Part shown: one piece after another, positions 15,358 through 25,947 of the stretch
How the letters are laid out: each line of letters begins with the position of its first letter
Position numbering within the stretch: position 1 is the first letter of the stretch
NCBI GenBank assembly: GCA_001274695.2
Contig: LARU01000002.1
Span: 248,001 to 312,000, forward strand
DNA: 64,000 nt
Source of the DNA: Azoarcus sp. PA01
GTDB taxonomy: Bacteria; Pseudomonadota; Gammaproteobacteria; Burkholderiales; Rhodocyclaceae
Direction: 5' to 3'
The notes under the pieces: model-generated
Databases searched by the model: none
Seen by the model: only the letters and a program-made list of their open reading frames with translations
What the model was told of the DNA's origin: nothing
Made by a program: the position numbers and the translations under genes

Positions 15358-16504
15358 CGCGAATGCCGATCACTGCCCGCCCGTGCAGCGCCGCGGCCAG
15401 CGTTTTTTCGGCGTCGTCGCCGATCACGGTGAAATGCCCCATTTTTCGCCCGGCGCGCGCGTGATATTTCGCGTACAGGTGCAGGCGGAGATTCGGTACC
15501 GCGTGGAGCACGGACCAGTCCGGTTCGCGGTATGGGCTGCCGGCAGGCGCGCCGTCGTACCAGAGTTCGCCGAGCAGATTCACCATCACGGCGATGCTGT
15601 GCGCGCGCGGCTCGCCGAGCGGCAGTCCGCACAGTGCCCGTACCTGCTGCTCGTACTGGCTGGTGACGCAGGCATCGATCGTGTGATGGCCGCTGTTGTG
15701 CGGGCGCGGCGCCATTTCGTTCACGTAAAGCGCGCCGCCGCAGACGAAGAACTCGACACCGAGCGTGCCGACATAGCCGAGCTTTCCGGCGATCTGTCCG
15801 GCGACTTCGCGGGCCCGCGCGGTGAGTGCCGGGGCGACCCGGGCTGGCGCGATGGTGACATCGAGAATGCCGTGGCGGTGGCGGTTTTCCGACGGGTCGA
15901 AGCAGCGCATGTTGCCCGACTCGTCGCGCGCGAGGACGACCGACAGTTCGCAATCGAGGTCCAGCATTTTCTCGAGCACGCAGGCTTCGCCGCCGAACTG
16001 GTGGAACGCGTGCAAGGCTTCGTCGGAGTTTGCGACACGCGCCTGGCCCTTGCCGTCATAGCCGAAGCGCGCCACCTTGAGGACTGCCGGGAACAGCCCG
16101 GGACCGGCATTGCGGACTTCGGCCTCGTTGCGCACGACCGCGAACGGGCCGTGCGGCAGGTCGTTGTCGGCAAGGAAAGTCTTCTCTGCGATGCGGTTCT
16201 GGCAGACCGCGACCGCGCTCGCCGAAGGGTGCACCGAAAGGAATTTGGCGAGGTAATCGAGCGTCGCGGCCGGGACGTTTTCGAACTCGGTCGTCACCCC
16301 GGCACAGGCCGCGGCGAGTTCGTCGAGCGCGGCGTAGTCATCGTAGGCGGCGACGAGGTGGCGGTCGGCGATCAGGCCGGCCGGGCTGTGCGAGTCCGGA
16401 TCGAGGACCCACACGCGGTACCCCATTTCGTGGGCGGCAGAAACGAAGAAGCGGCCGAGTTGGCCGCCACCGAGCATGCCGAGGGTTGCGGGAGGGAGGA
16501 TCAT
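15344..16504 (-). CDS. purK: 5-(carboxyamino)imidazole ribonucleotide synthase
   Basis: 386 residues, ATG with GGAGGG upstream. An N-terminal Rossmann-like part ([23 protein letters not shown]) is followed by an ATP-grasp domain: [17 protein letters not shown] for phosphate binding, [10 protein letters not shown], and [40 protein letters not shown] with the metal-binding Glu/Asn. PurK uses ATP and bicarbonate to convert AIR to N5-CAIR in purine synthesis. PurE, the next enzyme, is encoded 82 bp upstream on the same strand, and the operon order purE-purK is the usual bacterial one. Confidence 0.97.
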   Translation of the reverse strand: MILPPATLGMLGGGQLGRFFVSAAHEMGYRVWVLDPDSHSPAGLIADRHLVAAYDDYAALDELAAACAGVTTEFENVPAATLDYLAKFLSVHPSASAVAVCQNRIAEKTFLADNDLPHGPFAVVRNEAEVRNAGPGLFPAVLKVARFGYDGKGQARVANSDEALHAFHQFGGEACVLEKMLDLDCELSVVLARDESGNMRCFDPSENRHRHGILDVTIAPARVAPALTARAREVAGQIAGKLGYVGTLGVEFFVCGGALYVNEMAPRPHNSGHHTIDACVTSQYEQQVRALCGLPLGEPRAHSIAVMVNLLGELWYDGAPAGSPYREPDWSVLHAVPNLRLHLYAKYHARAGRKMGHFTVIGDDAEKTLAAALHGRAVIGIRDDER

Positions 16505-16586
16505 CGCGCCCTCCGCCGGGGCAGGCCCGAAAGGACGTTCGCCCGCGGGGGCAGCGTAGCGGCCAGCGCCGCAAGCGCGAGGGCCG

Positions 16587-17081
16587 TCATACCGGGTCCA
16601 GCGTCATGTCGAGCACCGCCTGCGTCTGCCGGGCGCGGAACGCGGCGAGTTTCTCGGCGAGTGCGGCGTCTTCGTTGGCGAGCAGCGCGACCGCGAAAAG
16701 CGCCGCATTGGCCGCGCCGGCTTCGCCGATCGCGAAAGTCGCGACCGGGATGCCTTTGGGCATCTGTACGATCGACAGCAGCGAATCCTGCCCAGACAGC
16801 GCTTTCGACTGCACCGGCACGCCGAGCACCGGCAGCGTCGTCTTCGCCGCGACCATGCCCGGCAGGTGTGCCGCGCCGCCCGCGCCGGCGATGATCGCCT
16901 TGAGGCCGCGTTCGCGCGCGCTGTCGGCATAGACGAACATCAGATCGGGCGTGCGGTGGGCGGACACCACGCGGGCCTCGTACGGCACGTCGAATTCGGC
17001 GAGCATCTTCGCTGCCGCGTGCATCGTCGGCCAGTCGGAATTCGAACCCATGATGATTCCGACGAGAGGTTTGTCGCTCAT
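16587..17081 (-). CDS. purE: N5-carboxyaminoimidazole ribonucleotide mutase
   Basis: 164 residues of the class I PurE fold. [13 protein letters not shown] near the N-terminus binds the ribonucleotide phosphate, VVSAHRTPD carries the catalytic His, and [26 protein letters not shown] forms the other active-site wall. It converts N5-CAIR to CAIR. The start is four bases after the folD stop, so folD, purE, purK and tsaC probably form one transcript, linking one-carbon supply with purine synthesis. Confidence 0.97.
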   Translation of the reverse strand: MSDKPLVGIIMGSNSDWPTMHAAAKMLAEFDVPYEARVVSAHRTPDLMFVYADSARERGLKAIIAGAGGAAHLPGMVAAKTTLPVLGVPVQSKALSGQDSLLSIVQMPKGIPVATFAIGEAGAANAALFAVALLANEDAALAEKLAAFRARQTQAVLDMTLDPV

Positions 17082-17085
17082 CGTC

Positions 17086-17958
17086 TCAACCTTTGCGGCG
17101 CGCGACGCGCTCGGCCGACTCGACGGTGTTCGCGAGCAGCATCGTGATCGTCATCGGGCCGACGCCGCCCGGCACCGGCGTGATCAGCGACGCAACTTTC
17201 CGAGCCGACTCGAAGTCGACGTCGCCGCACAGCTTGCCGGCATCCGGCCCTTCGGTCAGGCGGTTGATGCCGACGTCGATGACGACAGCGCCCGGCTTGA
17301 TCATGTCGCCCGTGACGAAGCGCGGCTTGCCGATCGCCGCGACGAGGATGTCGGCGCGGCGGGTGTGGAACGCGAGGTCACGCGTCTTCGAGTGGGTGAC
17401 CGTCACGGTCGCGCCGGCGTTGGTCAGCAGCATCGCCATAGGCTTGCCGACGATGTTCGAGCGGCCGATGACGACCGCTTCGGCGCCCTGCACCGGCACG
17501 TCCCCGGCTTCGAGCATCTTCATGACGCCGTGCGGCGTGCACGGCAGGAACGCTTCCTGGCCCTGCGACAGGCGGCCGACGTTCTCGGCGTGGAAACCGT
17601 CGACGTCCTTCTCGACGCGGATCGCCTCGAGCACTTCGGCTTCATTGAACTGCTTCGGCAACGGCAGCTGCACGAGGATGCCATGCACTGCGGGATCGGC
17701 GTTGAGCTCGGCGATCTTCGCCATGACTTCGGCAGCATCGACATCGGCGGCGAAATCGAAACGCAGCGAACGGATACCCGCTTTCTCGCACGCGGCAACC
17801 TTGTTGCGCACATACACTGCCGACGCGGGATTCGCGCCGACCAGGATCACCGCGAGACACGGCTGCACGCCCCGGGCGGCAAGCGCAGCGGCGCGCTCGG
17901 CGAGTTCGCCGCGGACGCGCGCGGAAAGGGCGTTGCCGTCAAGAATGCGAGCGGTCAT
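17086..17958 (-). CDS. folD: methylenetetrahydrofolate dehydrogenase/cyclohydrolase
   Basis: About 290 residues. Catalytic and folate-binding motifs include [15 protein letters not shown] (Lys of the YxxxK pair), [24 protein letters not shown] and the dinucleotide-binding [19 protein letters not shown], ending in DVGINR and [12 protein letters not shown]. FolD interconverts 5,10-methylene-, methenyl- and 10-formyl-tetrahydrofolate with NADP. The ATG at 17958 follows GGGATAACGACG; an in-frame extension to 18024 has no family support. It heads the folD-purE-purK-tsaC run. Confidence 0.97.
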   Translation of the reverse strand: MTARILDGNALSARVRGELAERAAALAARGVQPCLAVILVGANPASAVYVRNKVAACEKAGIRSLRFDFAADVDAAEVMAKIAELNADPAVHGILVQLPLPKQFNEAEVLEAIRVEKDVDGFHAENVGRLSQGQEAFLPCTPHGVMKMLEAGDVPVQGAEAVVIGRSNIVGKPMAMLLTNAGATVTVTHSKTRDLAFHTRRADILVAAIGKPRFVTGDMIKPGAVVIDVGINRLTEGPDAGKLCGDVDFESARKVASLITPVPGGVGPMTITMLLANTVESAERVARRKG

Positions 17959-18020
17959 CGTCGTTATCCCAAAAACCGGCGATTTTATCGCACGATCAGG
18001 GGCTTGTGCGCGTGCGACGC

Positions 18021-18638
18021 TCACGCGGCGAGCGTTTCTCCGGCAACCGCCTGCCGGCCGGCGGCGAACGCTTCGCGATTGGCGTCGACGAGCTGCGGTT
18101 TGCGGCTGCCGAAGCGCGCCAGCACCGCGTCGCGCAGCACTTCCGCCGGGAACGGCAGCCAGTCCGAACTCGCGCCGAGCATCACCGTGTTGCCGAGCCG
18201 GATGTTGCCGAGTTGCACCGCGAGCGCCGTCGCGTCGAAATCATGCACCCGCAGGCCGAGCGCGCGCATCTGCGCGACCGGTTCGTCGGGATAGTCGAAC
18301 AGTCCGATATTGACGACCGGCGGCACGATGCGCCCGCTGTTGACGAGCGCGACGCCGCCGGGGCGCAGCATGTGACCCCAGCGCAGCGCTTCGGCGGACT
18401 CGAAGCCGATCAGCAGGTCGGCGTCGCCGGCAAGGATCTGCGGCGACAGCACCTCGGGACCGAAGCGCAGGTGCGACGTGACGACGCCGCCGCGCTGGCT
18501 CATGCCGGCGACTTCGGTTTTCTTGACGTCGAAGCCGAGCGAGATCGCCGCTTCGGCGAGGATTTCGGTGGCGGTCATGACGCCCTGCCCGCCGACGCCG
18601 CACACGAGAATGTTGGTGACTTTCGACATATCGCTCAT
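18021..18638 (-). CDS. iorB: indolepyruvate:ferredoxin oxidoreductase, beta subunit
   Basis: 205 residues. It is the gamma-type domain of 2-oxoacid:acceptor oxidoreductases, beginning with [23 protein letters not shown] and containing [13 protein letters not shown] and [10 protein letters not shown]. It pairs with IorA to convert aryl pyruvates (indolepyruvate, phenylpyruvate, hydroxyphenylpyruvate) and CoA to aryl-acetyl-CoA, CO2 and reduced ferredoxin. The ATG overlaps the iorA stop as ATGA with AGGAA just upstream, so translation is coupled. In denitrifying aromatic degraders such enzymes act in anaerobic phenylalanine or tryptophan breakdown; which substrate is used here is inferred, not seen. 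Confidence 0.94.
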   Translation of the reverse strand: MSDMSKVTNILVCGVGGQGVMTATEILAEAAISLGFDVKKTEVAGMSQRGGVVTSHLRFGPEVLSPQILAGDADLLIGFESAEALRWGHMLRPGGVALVNSGRIVPPVVNIGLFDYPDEPVAQMRALGLRVHDFDATALAVQLGNIRLGNTVMLGASSDWLPFPAEVLRDAVLARFGSRKPQLVDANREAFAAGRQAVAGETLAA

Positions 18639-20506
18639 TTCCTGACGAACTGCACGGGCTGCAGCGTTTGCACGGGCTCGGCGTGGATGATCGCTTCGGG
18701 GGCGCACGGCTGCACGCACAGGCCGCACCCGGTGCAGGCCGACGTGTCGATGCGTACGAACGACAGGTCGACTTCCTTGCCGGATGCCTTGACCTCCTTG
18801 TCGCGCCGCGTCACGTGGATCGCCGGACAGCCGACATCGACGCAGTTGCCGCAGCCGGTGCAGCGATCCTCCTTCACCAGGTACGGCTTCGTCGGCACGT
18901 AATGGTCGATCAGCACGCACGGGCGATCGGTGATGATGACCGACGGCTCCTCGATTTTCGTCTCTTCGCGCAGCGCCTTGAACAGCACCGGCAGCTGGTA
19001 GGGATCGAGGACGCGAATGCGCTCCTTCTTCACGCCGAGCGCTTCGCACAGCTTGGCGAAATCGACGCGGGTGGTTTCCTCGCCGTGCAGGTCGCGCCCG
19101 CTGCCGGGGTTGTCCTGGCCGCCCGTCATGCCCACGGCACGGTTGTCGAGCAGCAGCACCGTGACGTTGCCGCGGTTCCACGTGATGTCGAGCAGGCCCT
19201 GCATGCCCATGTGCATGAAGGTCGAGTCGCCGATCACGGCGACGACCTTCTTGTTCTCATCGACCTTGCCGCGGCCCTTGTCCATGCCGAGCGCGGTGCC
19301 CATCGACGCCCCCATCGAGATGCAACTGTCGAGCGCGTTCCACGGATGGCCGGCACCGAGCGTGTAGCAGCCGATATCGCCGGCGATCATCACGTTGCGC
19401 ATCTGCGACAGGGTGTAATAGACGCCGAGATGCGGACACGCGACGCACATCGTCGGCGGACGCGGGAACACTTGTTGCGGCACGACGTGTTCGGGCTCGG
19501 GGACGGCTTCGCCGCGCAAGCGGGCGACGCCCAGGTGCAGCGCGTCGGGCGCGAGTTCGCCGGTGCGCGGCAGCACGTCCTTGCCGTAACATGCGATGCC
19601 GGCGGCCTTGAGCTCGGTTTCGAGCAGCGGCTCGGTCTCCTCGACGACCAGCAGGCTGTCGACGGTCGCGGCGAATTCACGGAGGCTTTCGAGCGGCGGC
19701 GGACAGGAAAGACCCAGCTTGAACACCGGCGCATCCGGGAAAGCCTCGCGCACGTGCATGAACGCCGGGCCGGAAGTCACGAAGCCGATACGCCGGTCGC
19801 TGCCGTCAACAACGAAGTTCAGCGGCGAAGTCTGGGCTTCGGCGCGCACCGCCGCTTCGCGCTCGAACATCAGCGGCAGGCGCGGCTTCGCATTGCCCGG
19901 CACCATCACCCAGCGGCGCGGGTCCTTCGTGAAGCCGCCCGGCTCGACCGCCTCGCGCTCGCCGGCGACGACAACACCCTTGACGTGGCAGATGCGCGTC
20001 GTCAGGCGCAGGATCACCGGCGTGCGAAAGCGCTCGGACAGTTCGAACGCCGCGCGCGTCATCGCATAGGCTTCCTGCGAGTCCGCCGGCTCGAGCACCG
20101 GCACGTGCGCGAATCGCCCCCAGTACCGCGAATCCTGCTCGTTCTGCGACGACGACATACCGACGTCGTCGGCAACGGCGATCACGAGCCCGCCTTCGGT
20201 GCCGGTCACGGTCATCGTCATCAACGCGTCGGACGCGACATTCAGGCCGACGTGCTTCATCGCGCAGAACGCGCGCGCGCCGACCATCGAGGCGCCGAGC
20301 GCGACTTCGAGCGACACTTTCTCGTTGATCGACCATTCGGTGTACAGGTCGGGATACTTCGCCAGCACTTCGAGAATTTCGGTCGACGGGGTGCCGGGAT
20401 AGGCGGCGGCGACACGTGTGCCGGCCTCCCACACTGCACGCGCCACGGCTTCGTTGCCGGACAGGAAAAGCCGGGCCGCTGCCGGCACGGGCTGGGACGC
20501 AGACAT
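18635..20506 (-). CDS. iorA: indolepyruvate:ferredoxin oxidoreductase, alpha subunit
   Basis: About 623 residues. The order is a pyrimidine-binding domain (LSGNEAVARAVWEAGTRVAAAYPGTPSTEI), a middle domain, a TPP-binding domain (GDIGCYTLG, GDSTFMHMGMQGLLD, LLLDNRAVGMTGGQ) and two C-terminal 4Fe-4S clusters in CTGCGNCVDVGCP and CTGCGLCVQPCAP. The single-chain fusion of the alpha, beta and delta parts is typical of IorA. The start at 20506 is by homology pattern; a TTG ten codons upstream is possible. Together with IorB it forms a cytoplasmic ferredoxin-reducing enzyme. No ferredoxin or arylacetate-CoA ligase gene is adjacent. Confidence 0.95.
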   Translation of the reverse strand: MSASQPVPAAARLFLSGNEAVARAVWEAGTRVAAAYPGTPSTEILEVLAKYPDLYTEWSINEKVSLEVALGASMVGARAFCAMKHVGLNVASDALMTMTVTGTEGGLVIAVADDVGMSSSQNEQDSRYWGRFAHVPVLEPADSQEAYAMTRAAFELSERFRTPVILRLTTRICHVKGVVVAGEREAVEPGGFTKDPRRWVMVPGNAKPRLPLMFEREAAVRAEAQTSPLNFVVDGSDRRIGFVTSGPAFMHVREAFPDAPVFKLGLSCPPPLESLREFAATVDSLLVVEETEPLLETELKAAGIACYGKDVLPRTGELAPDALHLGVARLRGEAVPEPEHVVPQQVFPRPPTMCVACPHLGVYYTLSQMRNVMIAGDIGCYTLGAGHPWNALDSCISMGASMGTALGMDKGRGKVDENKKVVAVIGDSTFMHMGMQGLLDITWNRGNVTVLLLDNRAVGMTGGQDNPGSGRDLHGEETTRVDFAKLCEALGVKKERIRVLDPYQLPVLFKALREETKIEEPSVIITDRPCVLIDHYVPTKPYLVKEDRCTGCGNCVDVGCPAIHVTRRDKEVKASGKEVDLSFVRIDTSACTGCGLCVQPCAPEAIIHAEPVQTLQPVQFVRK

Positions 20507-20613
20507 CGGATGGACCCCGGGGATTATGGAGCGCAAAGATTACCGATCGGTCGACTTTACTCCGTTGATCCAGATCAAGCGGCGCCACGTTGCCGCAGCT
20601 GGACACGAAAAAG

Positions 20614-22254
20614 TCAGCCGATACGGAATCCGGCCGTCAGCTGCTCGAGCGCTTCGGCGCTGTGCCTGAGCCGCGCCGTCGACTCGTTGCTGCCGCGGAT
20701 CTCGGCGCTGCTGCGCTCGGCGACCTCGGCGACTTCCTGCATGTTCGTCGCGACGCTGTTGCTCGCCGAAGACAACTCCTTCATCGACGACACCACTTCC
20801 TCGAGGCGCACCAGCGTGTCCCGCGCGCCCTCGCGAATCTCGTGCAGCGCCTCGGCCGCCTGCTTGGACAGGCGCGCGCCCGAATCGACCTTCGACACGA
20901 TCTGCTCGATGCTGGCGACGGCGCTCTCCGTTTCCGCCTGCACCGAGACGATGACCTGCGAGATCTGCGTCGTCGCGGCGCCGGTGCGCTCGGCGAGCTT
21001 GCGCACCTCGTCGGCGACGACCGCGAAGCCGCGTCCCTGTTCGCCGGCCCGCGCCGCCTCGATCGCGGCGTTCAGGGCGAGCAGGTTCGTCTGGTCGGAA
21101 ATCTCGCGGATGACGTTGGCGATCTTGCCGATTTCACCGGAGCGGTCACGCAGCACCTGGATCTGCGCCGCAGCGCTGGTGACGGTGGCGGAGATCTGCG
21201 CGATGCCCTCCGACGCATCCCGCGCCAGCCCTTCGCCACGCAGCGCGACTTCGACCGTGCGCTGCGAGTTGCCGCATACTTCTTCGGTGTTCTCCGACAC
21301 ATGCGCGATGCTCACCGCCATCTGCTCGATCGCCGCCGCAGTGCCGCCCGCGACTTCCGACTGGCGCATCGACGCCTCATGGATCGAGCGCCCGGTATCG
21401 GCCGCTTCGCGCACCGCCACCGTCACGTCGCGCGCGTTGTCGCGCACCCGCCGGATCACTTCGGCCAGGCGTGACTGCATCTGCTCCATCGCATACGTGA
21501 TGCTGCGCGTGTCGTCCGCTTCGACTTCGAGGTGCGAAGTCAGGTCGCGTTCGGCGATCTGACCGGCCACCTGCTGCAGCTCCGACGGTTCGCCGCCGAG
21601 CTGGCGCAGGATTCCGCGCCCGATGCGCCACGACAGCAGGATCACGAGCAGCGCCGCAAGGGCGCCAAAAATGAACGTGTAGCGCGTGTGCTGCCAGAAC
21701 GTCTCGTCGACATCGTCGACATACACGCCGCTGCCGACCAGCCAGCCCCACGGCGCGAACCCCTGCACGTAGGAGACCTTCGGCTGCGGTTCGCTCTTGC
21801 CCGGCTTCGCCCACACGTAGTCGACGTAGCCGGCGCCAGATTTGCCGACGACTTCGACGAACTCCATGAACATGCGCTTTCCGTTCGGGTCCGCGGCGCC
21901 GCGCATGTCCTTGCCATCGAGATCGGGATTGACCGGATGCATCAGCGTGTGCGGATGCATGTCGAGGATGAAGAAGTATTCTCCCTCACCGTAACGCATG
22001 CCCTTGATGACCCCCATCGCCGCGGCCTGAGCGTCGTCGCGGGTCATCTCGCCGGCGACTTCGCGCCGCTGGAAATACTCGAGCACGCCATGCGCCGACT
22101 CGACCGCGTGCCTGGTGCTGCTCTTGCGTTCGTCGAGCATCACCTCGCCCAGGGAGCTGAGCGACTGCCACATGACCACGGCGAACAGCGCGAACGCGAT
22201 CAGGACGATCAGACGCAGGCGGGTGCCCACTTTCAAATGAAAAAAACTTGGCAC
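20614..22254 (-). CDS. methyl-accepting chemotaxis protein with single Cache domain
   Basis: 546 residues with a GTG start behind GGGGTG. TM1 (about 14-33) and TM2 (about 190-210) flank a periplasmic single-Cache type 2 domain: [32 protein letters not shown] and [13 protein letters not shown] are typical. HAMP and an MCP signalling domain follow, with the hairpin tip [20 protein letters not shown]. Cache type 2 receptors often bind small organic acids. There is no C-terminal CheR-binding pentapeptide (end is [11 protein letters not shown]). The gene lies between the ior genes and a FixL/FixJ-like pair on the same strand, but no operon link is evident. Confidence 0.92.
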   Translation of the reverse strand: MPSFFHLKVGTRLRLIVLIAFALFAVVMWQSLSSLGEVMLDERKSSTRHAVESAHGVLEYFQRREVAGEMTRDDAQAAAMGVIKGMRYGEGEYFFILDMHPHTLMHPVNPDLDGKDMRGAADPNGKRMFMEFVEVVGKSGAGYVDYVWAKPGKSEPQPKVSYVQGFAPWGWLVGSGVYVDDVDETFWQHTRYTFIFGALAALLVILLSWRIGRGILRQLGGEPSELQQVAGQIAERDLTSHLEVEADDTRSITYAMEQMQSRLAEVIRRVRDNARDVTVAVREAADTGRSIHEASMRQSEVAGGTAAAIEQMAVSIAHVSENTEEVCGNSQRTVEVALRGEGLARDASEGIAQISATVTSAAAQIQVLRDRSGEIGKIANVIREISDQTNLLALNAAIEAARAGEQGRGFAVVADEVRKLAERTGAATTQISQVIVSVQAETESAVASIEQIVSKVDSGARLSKQAAEALHEIREGARDTLVRLEEVVSSMKELSSASNSVATNMQEVAEVAERSSAEIRGSNESTARLRHSAEALEQLTAGFRIG

Positions 22255-22336
22255 GAAACACCCCGGGGAAATATTGAAGCGGAAACCGACGAGGTTCTTA
22301 TCGGACCGGGGCAGCGAAACTTTAGGCGCGCCGCCC

Positions 22337-22354
22337 GCGCCGGCGTGCCGGCGC
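22337..22354 (-). terminator. GC-rich inverted repeat after the response-regulator gene
   Basis: GCGCCGGC and GCCGGCGC pair over GT, about 20 bp past the stop at 22375. There is no U-tract, so it may stop transcription poorly or merely stabilise the message end. Confidence 0.4.
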
Positions 22355-22374
22355 CTTCCCGGGAGGGAAACCGT

Positions 22375-23010
22375 TCAGCGCGCCGCGTCCGGCTCGGCGG
22401 AAATGACGTGCTGAACCAGTTGGGCGAGCGAGTGGGCGCCCATCTTCTCCATCACTCTTGCGCGATGCACTTCGACGGTCTTGATGCTGATGCCGAGGAC
22501 GTCGGCGATCTGCTTGTTGAGCTTGCCGGCGATGATCAGGTCGAGCACTTCGCGTTCGCGCTGCGTCAGGCTGCCGAGCCGGCGCGTCGTGTCGGCTTCG
22601 AGCCGGCGCTTGCTGCGGCTTTCCTGTTCGGCGGCGAGGCACCGTTCGACCAGCCCGAGCATGTCGCGGTCGCCGAACGGCTTCTCGATGAAATCGACTG
22701 CGCCTTTCTTGACCGCCGACACCGCCATCGGCACGTCGCCGTGGCCGGTGATAAAAATCACCGGCAGCGTCGAACGCTGGCGGCGCAGTTCCTCGAACAG
22801 CTCGAAACCGCTCATGCCCGGCATCCGCACGTCGAGCACCACGCAGCCGGTCATCGCCGGCTGGTACGAGGCGAGAAACTGCTCCGCCGATTCGAAGGCG
22901 ATCGCGCGGTAGCCGCTCGATTCGAGCAGCCACACGAGCGAATCGCGCAGCGCCTCGTCGTCGTCGACGATATAGATGTTCTGGTCAGGCACGCCGGACG
23001 ACTCGCTCAC
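22375..23010 (-). CDS. FixJ-type response regulator (receiver + LuxR HTH)
   Basis: About 211 residues with a GTG start at 23010 behind a strong GGAGG box; longer in-frame starts lack one. The receiver has DDDE at 17-20, the phosphoacceptor Asp60 in VVLDVRMPG and Lys in EKPFGDRD. After a basic, Glu/Arg-rich linker comes a LuxR/GerE helix-turn-helix: LTQREREVLDLIIAGKLNKQIADVLGISIKTVEVHRARVMEKM. The start lies 26 bp inside the end of the kinase gene. It is the FixJ/TodT/StyR architecture, so phosphorylation is expected to free a DNA-binding dimer. Targets are not visible; the divergent binding-protein gene is a candidate. Confidence 0.93.
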   Translation of the reverse strand: MSESSGVPDQNIYIVDDDEALRDSLVWLLESSGYRAIAFESAEQFLASYQPAMTGCVVLDVRMPGMSGFELFEELRRQRSTLPVIFITGHGDVPMAVSAVKKGAVDFIEKPFGDRDMLGLVERCLAAEQESRSKRRLEADTTRRLGSLTQREREVLDLIIAGKLNKQIADVLGISIKTVEVHRARVMEKMGAHSLAQLVQHVISAEPDAAR

Positions 23011-25801
23011 TGGCAACCTCCGTAGGCAGCGTAAAGGAGAAGATGGTACCGCCTTCAGGGTTCGAGTCGACCACCAGACGCCCATCGTGGAACTCGATGA
23101 TCGAACGGCAGATGTTCAGCCCCATCCCCATCCGTTCGGTCTTGGTCGTGTAGAACGGCGTGAAGAGGCGCGCCCGATCGTCGTCGCCGATGCCGTGGCC
23201 GCGATCGATGACCGACACTTCGACGGCGCTCGGCCCGAGCGCGCGCGCCCTCACGATCAGCACGCGTTCGTCGCGCGGCAGCTCGGCCATCGAATCGATG
23301 CCGTTCTTGACGAGGTTCAGCACGACTTGCTCGATCATGATGCGGTCGGCAAACACCGCCGGCAGTGCGTCGGCAACGTCCGCGACGATGCGCGAGCTCA
23401 TCCTTTTCGCGTCGATTTCGGCGAACCCGATCGCGTCGTCGAGCACCTCGGAAATCTGCACCGCGCTGCGGCGCGGCTCGCTCTTTTTCACGAACTCGCG
23501 CACCCGGCGGATGATCTTGCCGGCGCGCTCGGCCTGGAAGCTCGCTTTCTGCATCGCCGCGAGCAGGTCTTCGCCGCGGACGTTCCCCGACTGGATGCGG
23601 GTCACGCAGCCCATGCAGTAGTTCGCGATCGCGGCCAGCGGCTGGTTGAGCTCGTGCGCCAGCGTCGAAGCCATCTCGCCCATCGTGATCAGGCGCGACG
23701 TGCGCTGCAGGCGCTCGGCCTGCTGGCGCGAGACTTCGGCGGTCTGCTTGCGCTCGGTGATATCGGTGGCGATCCCCATGCGCACGACGCGGCCGTCGAC
23801 CCAGCGCGTCGCGCGCTCGCGCACGTGGTACCAGCGCCCCGACAGCGGATGCTGCAGTTCGCCATCGAAGAGTTCGCGCGGCACGTCGGTCGGCTTGAGG
23901 CCGCGCGGATCGAGCCGGTAGTCACCGCGCTCGGGCTGCGGCACCGCGACGCGATGCACGGTGCGCCCGACAGCGTCGAAACCGTGGATGCTCTTGAAGG
24001 CGCGGTTCGCGAACAGGATTTCGTCGCTGCCCGCGTCGGCGACGAACACTGCCGCTTCGAGCCCGTCGAGCACCGCCTCGAAGCGCTCGTGGGCGGCTTC
24101 GAGCGCCGCGCGGATGCGCTTGGGCTCGGTGATGTCGGTCACCGAGGCCATCCAGCCGGTCTGCGTCCCGCTGTTGTCGATCAGCGGCGACAGGTAGAAG
24201 CGCGCGTCGAGCCGCTCGCCGTTCTTGCGCCGGATGCGCATCTCGAACCCCGCCGACGGCGCCCGCCCGAGCAGTGTCAGGTCGAGGTTGTCGCTGCACA
24301 GCTGCAGGTCCTCGGGGGGCCAGTACGGGAACGGCCGCGACGCGCCGATGAGTTCGTCGGGTTCGAAACCGACCAGGCGGCAAAACGCGGGGTTCACATA
24401 GATGATGCGTCCGTCGAGGTCGATCGCCCGCATCCCGGTGACGACGGATTCCTCCATCGCCTTGCGGAACGACGACTCGGCGCGCAACGCATCCTCGCCC
24501 GCCTTGCGACCGGTGATGTCGTGGGCGACCGCATAGACGAGCTTCTCCTCGCGCACCGGATTGATGCTCCACGCAAGCCACTTGAAGCTGCCGTCGACGC
24601 AGCGGCAACGGTTCTCCAGGCTCACCGGCTCGCCCGCCGACAGCCGGCGCATCTGCTCGACCGTCGCGGAGACGTCGTCGGGATGCACCAGATCAAGCAG
24701 CGGGTGACCGGGCAGGTCGTCGGGCGCGTAGCCGAGAATCCGCTCGAATGCGGGGTTCGCGCGGCGGAACACGCCATCGAGGCCGACGATGCACAGCAGG
24801 TCGAGCGACAGGTTGAACAGGCGGTCGCGTTCCTTCTCGACCTGGACGCGGCGCTGCACGTGCGTGCGCAGCAGCCACAGGCTCCACAGCACGATCACCG
24901 ACAGGCCGAGGATCATCGCCGTCGGCAAGGCCTGGGGCAGCTGGCCGCCGGTGCGAAACGCGGTGGCCCGCAAGGTCAGCCCGTTGCCCGGCGGGTCGAG
25001 CGGGATCTGGTACGACACGCTCTCGTCGAGATCGCGCACGCGCGAATTGACCGCGAGGCTCTCGCCCTTGTCGCTGATCAGCGCGAGCCGGTATTTTTCG
25101 GCGAACCAGCTCGGCACGAGGTGGCGGACCATGCGGTCGATCGAATACACGCCGACCACCGCGCCGAGGAATTCGCGCCCGCGCCGCACCGGCACATAGA
25201 CTTCAAGCACGACCTTGTCGCGCGGATTCGCGTAGGGCGCGCCGTAGCTCGGCCGTGAAAGTTCGCGCGCGCGGTAGAACGCCTGCGTCTGCAGGCCGGA
25301 CAGCCCGTCGCCGACGAGCCAGTCGGTGGTGTCGAACGGCGCCGACCAGCGCACCGCCTCCTCCGGACCGACCCACACGATGTTCACCAGCTCGGCGTTG
25401 TTCGCGATGTGCTGGTTCGCGCGCACCTGGAAGCCGTCCATGTCGAGCGCGTCGGCAGCCAGGTCGCGCGCGAGCTGCCCGAGAAACTCCTCGGTGCCCT
25501 GCATGTGCAGGCGCATCGTCTGCTCTGCCCACTGGACGTCGCGCGCCACCGCGTTGCGCTCGCTCTCGGCTTCGCGCGTCTGCAGCAGCCACACCAGCGC
25601 GAGCATCGTCAGCGCGAACACGCCCACGGCGACATAGGGCGCGGTCCAGTACCAGCGGGCTCGCGTGAAACGGGACGAATCGATGTCGTTCATGAAAGCG
25701 AAAACCAGGGCAGGCGGCAGTTCCGAAATGAAGCGCACGGCAGCGAAAGCGTCGCCCGATGGCTCGAGCGCATTCTTGCCGCGGCGCGTCATCGGCGACA
25801 T
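22985..25801 (-). CDS. multi-PAS membrane sensor histidine kinase (FixL/DctB-like)
   Basis: 938 residues. TM1 lies at about 52-72 and TM2 at about 300-320; between them is a periplasmic sensor region of some 220 residues (AEQTMRLHMQGTEEFLGQLARDL to YSIDRMVRHLVPSWFAEKYRLALI), of CHASE or double-Cache type. Four PAS/PAC repeats follow. The HisKA box is MASTLAHELNQPLAAIANYCMG and the ATPase has NLVKNGIDSM, DRGHGIGDD and MGMGLNICRSIIEFHDG. The start at 25801 has AGGGGA eight bases upstream; ATG 25693, closer to TM1, is an alternative. The gene overlaps its cognate regulator and diverges from a periplasmic binding protein gene that might present the ligand. Confidence 0.92.
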   Translation of the reverse strand: MSPMTRRGKNALEPSGDAFAAVRFISELPPALVFAFMNDIDSSRFTRARWYWTAPYVAVGVFALTMLALVWLLQTREAESERNAVARDVQWAEQTMRLHMQGTEEFLGQLARDLAADALDMDGFQVRANQHIANNAELVNIVWVGPEEAVRWSAPFDTTDWLVGDGLSGLQTQAFYRARELSRPSYGAPYANPRDKVVLEVYVPVRRGREFLGAVVGVYSIDRMVRHLVPSWFAEKYRLALISDKGESLAVNSRVRDLDESVSYQIPLDPPGNGLTLRATAFRTGGQLPQALPTAMILGLSVIVLWSLWLLRTHVQRRVQVEKERDRLFNLSLDLLCIVGLDGVFRRANPAFERILGYAPDDLPGHPLLDLVHPDDVSATVEQMRRLSAGEPVSLENRCRCVDGSFKWLAWSINPVREEKLVYAVAHDITGRKAGEDALRAESSFRKAMEESVVTGMRAIDLDGRIIYVNPAFCRLVGFEPDELIGASRPFPYWPPEDLQLCSDNLDLTLLGRAPSAGFEMRIRRKNGERLDARFYLSPLIDNSGTQTGWMASVTDITEPKRIRAALEAAHERFEAVLDGLEAAVFVADAGSDEILFANRAFKSIHGFDAVGRTVHRVAVPQPERGDYRLDPRGLKPTDVPRELFDGELQHPLSGRWYHVRERATRWVDGRVVRMGIATDITERKQTAEVSRQQAERLQRTSRLITMGEMASTLAHELNQPLAAIANYCMGCVTRIQSGNVRGEDLLAAMQKASFQAERAGKIIRRVREFVKKSEPRRSAVQISEVLDDAIGFAEIDAKRMSSRIVADVADALPAVFADRIMIEQVVLNLVKNGIDSMAELPRDERVLIVRARALGPSAVEVSVIDRGHGIGDDDRARLFTPFYTTKTERMGMGLNICRSIIEFHDGRLVVDSNPEGGTIFSFTLPTEVASERVVRRA

Positions 25802-25947
25802 CGGGTCTTTCCCCTACCATCGGCGCGGATTCAGGAGGCCCGCGCGCGGAATGGGGCGCAATCCGACGCTGCGGGTTTTCGCCAATTCTTGCCCGGACGC
25901 ATGCCGCGTAAATTGCGCCTTCGACGACAACCCCGGCGGACTTCCGC

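Noticed and set aside
18668..21562. A 964-codon open frame antisense to iorA and the chemoreceptor gene
   Set aside because: It is the shadow frame of GC-rich genes: Arg/His/Asp-rich, no family motifs, and it crosses two well-identified genes on the other strand.
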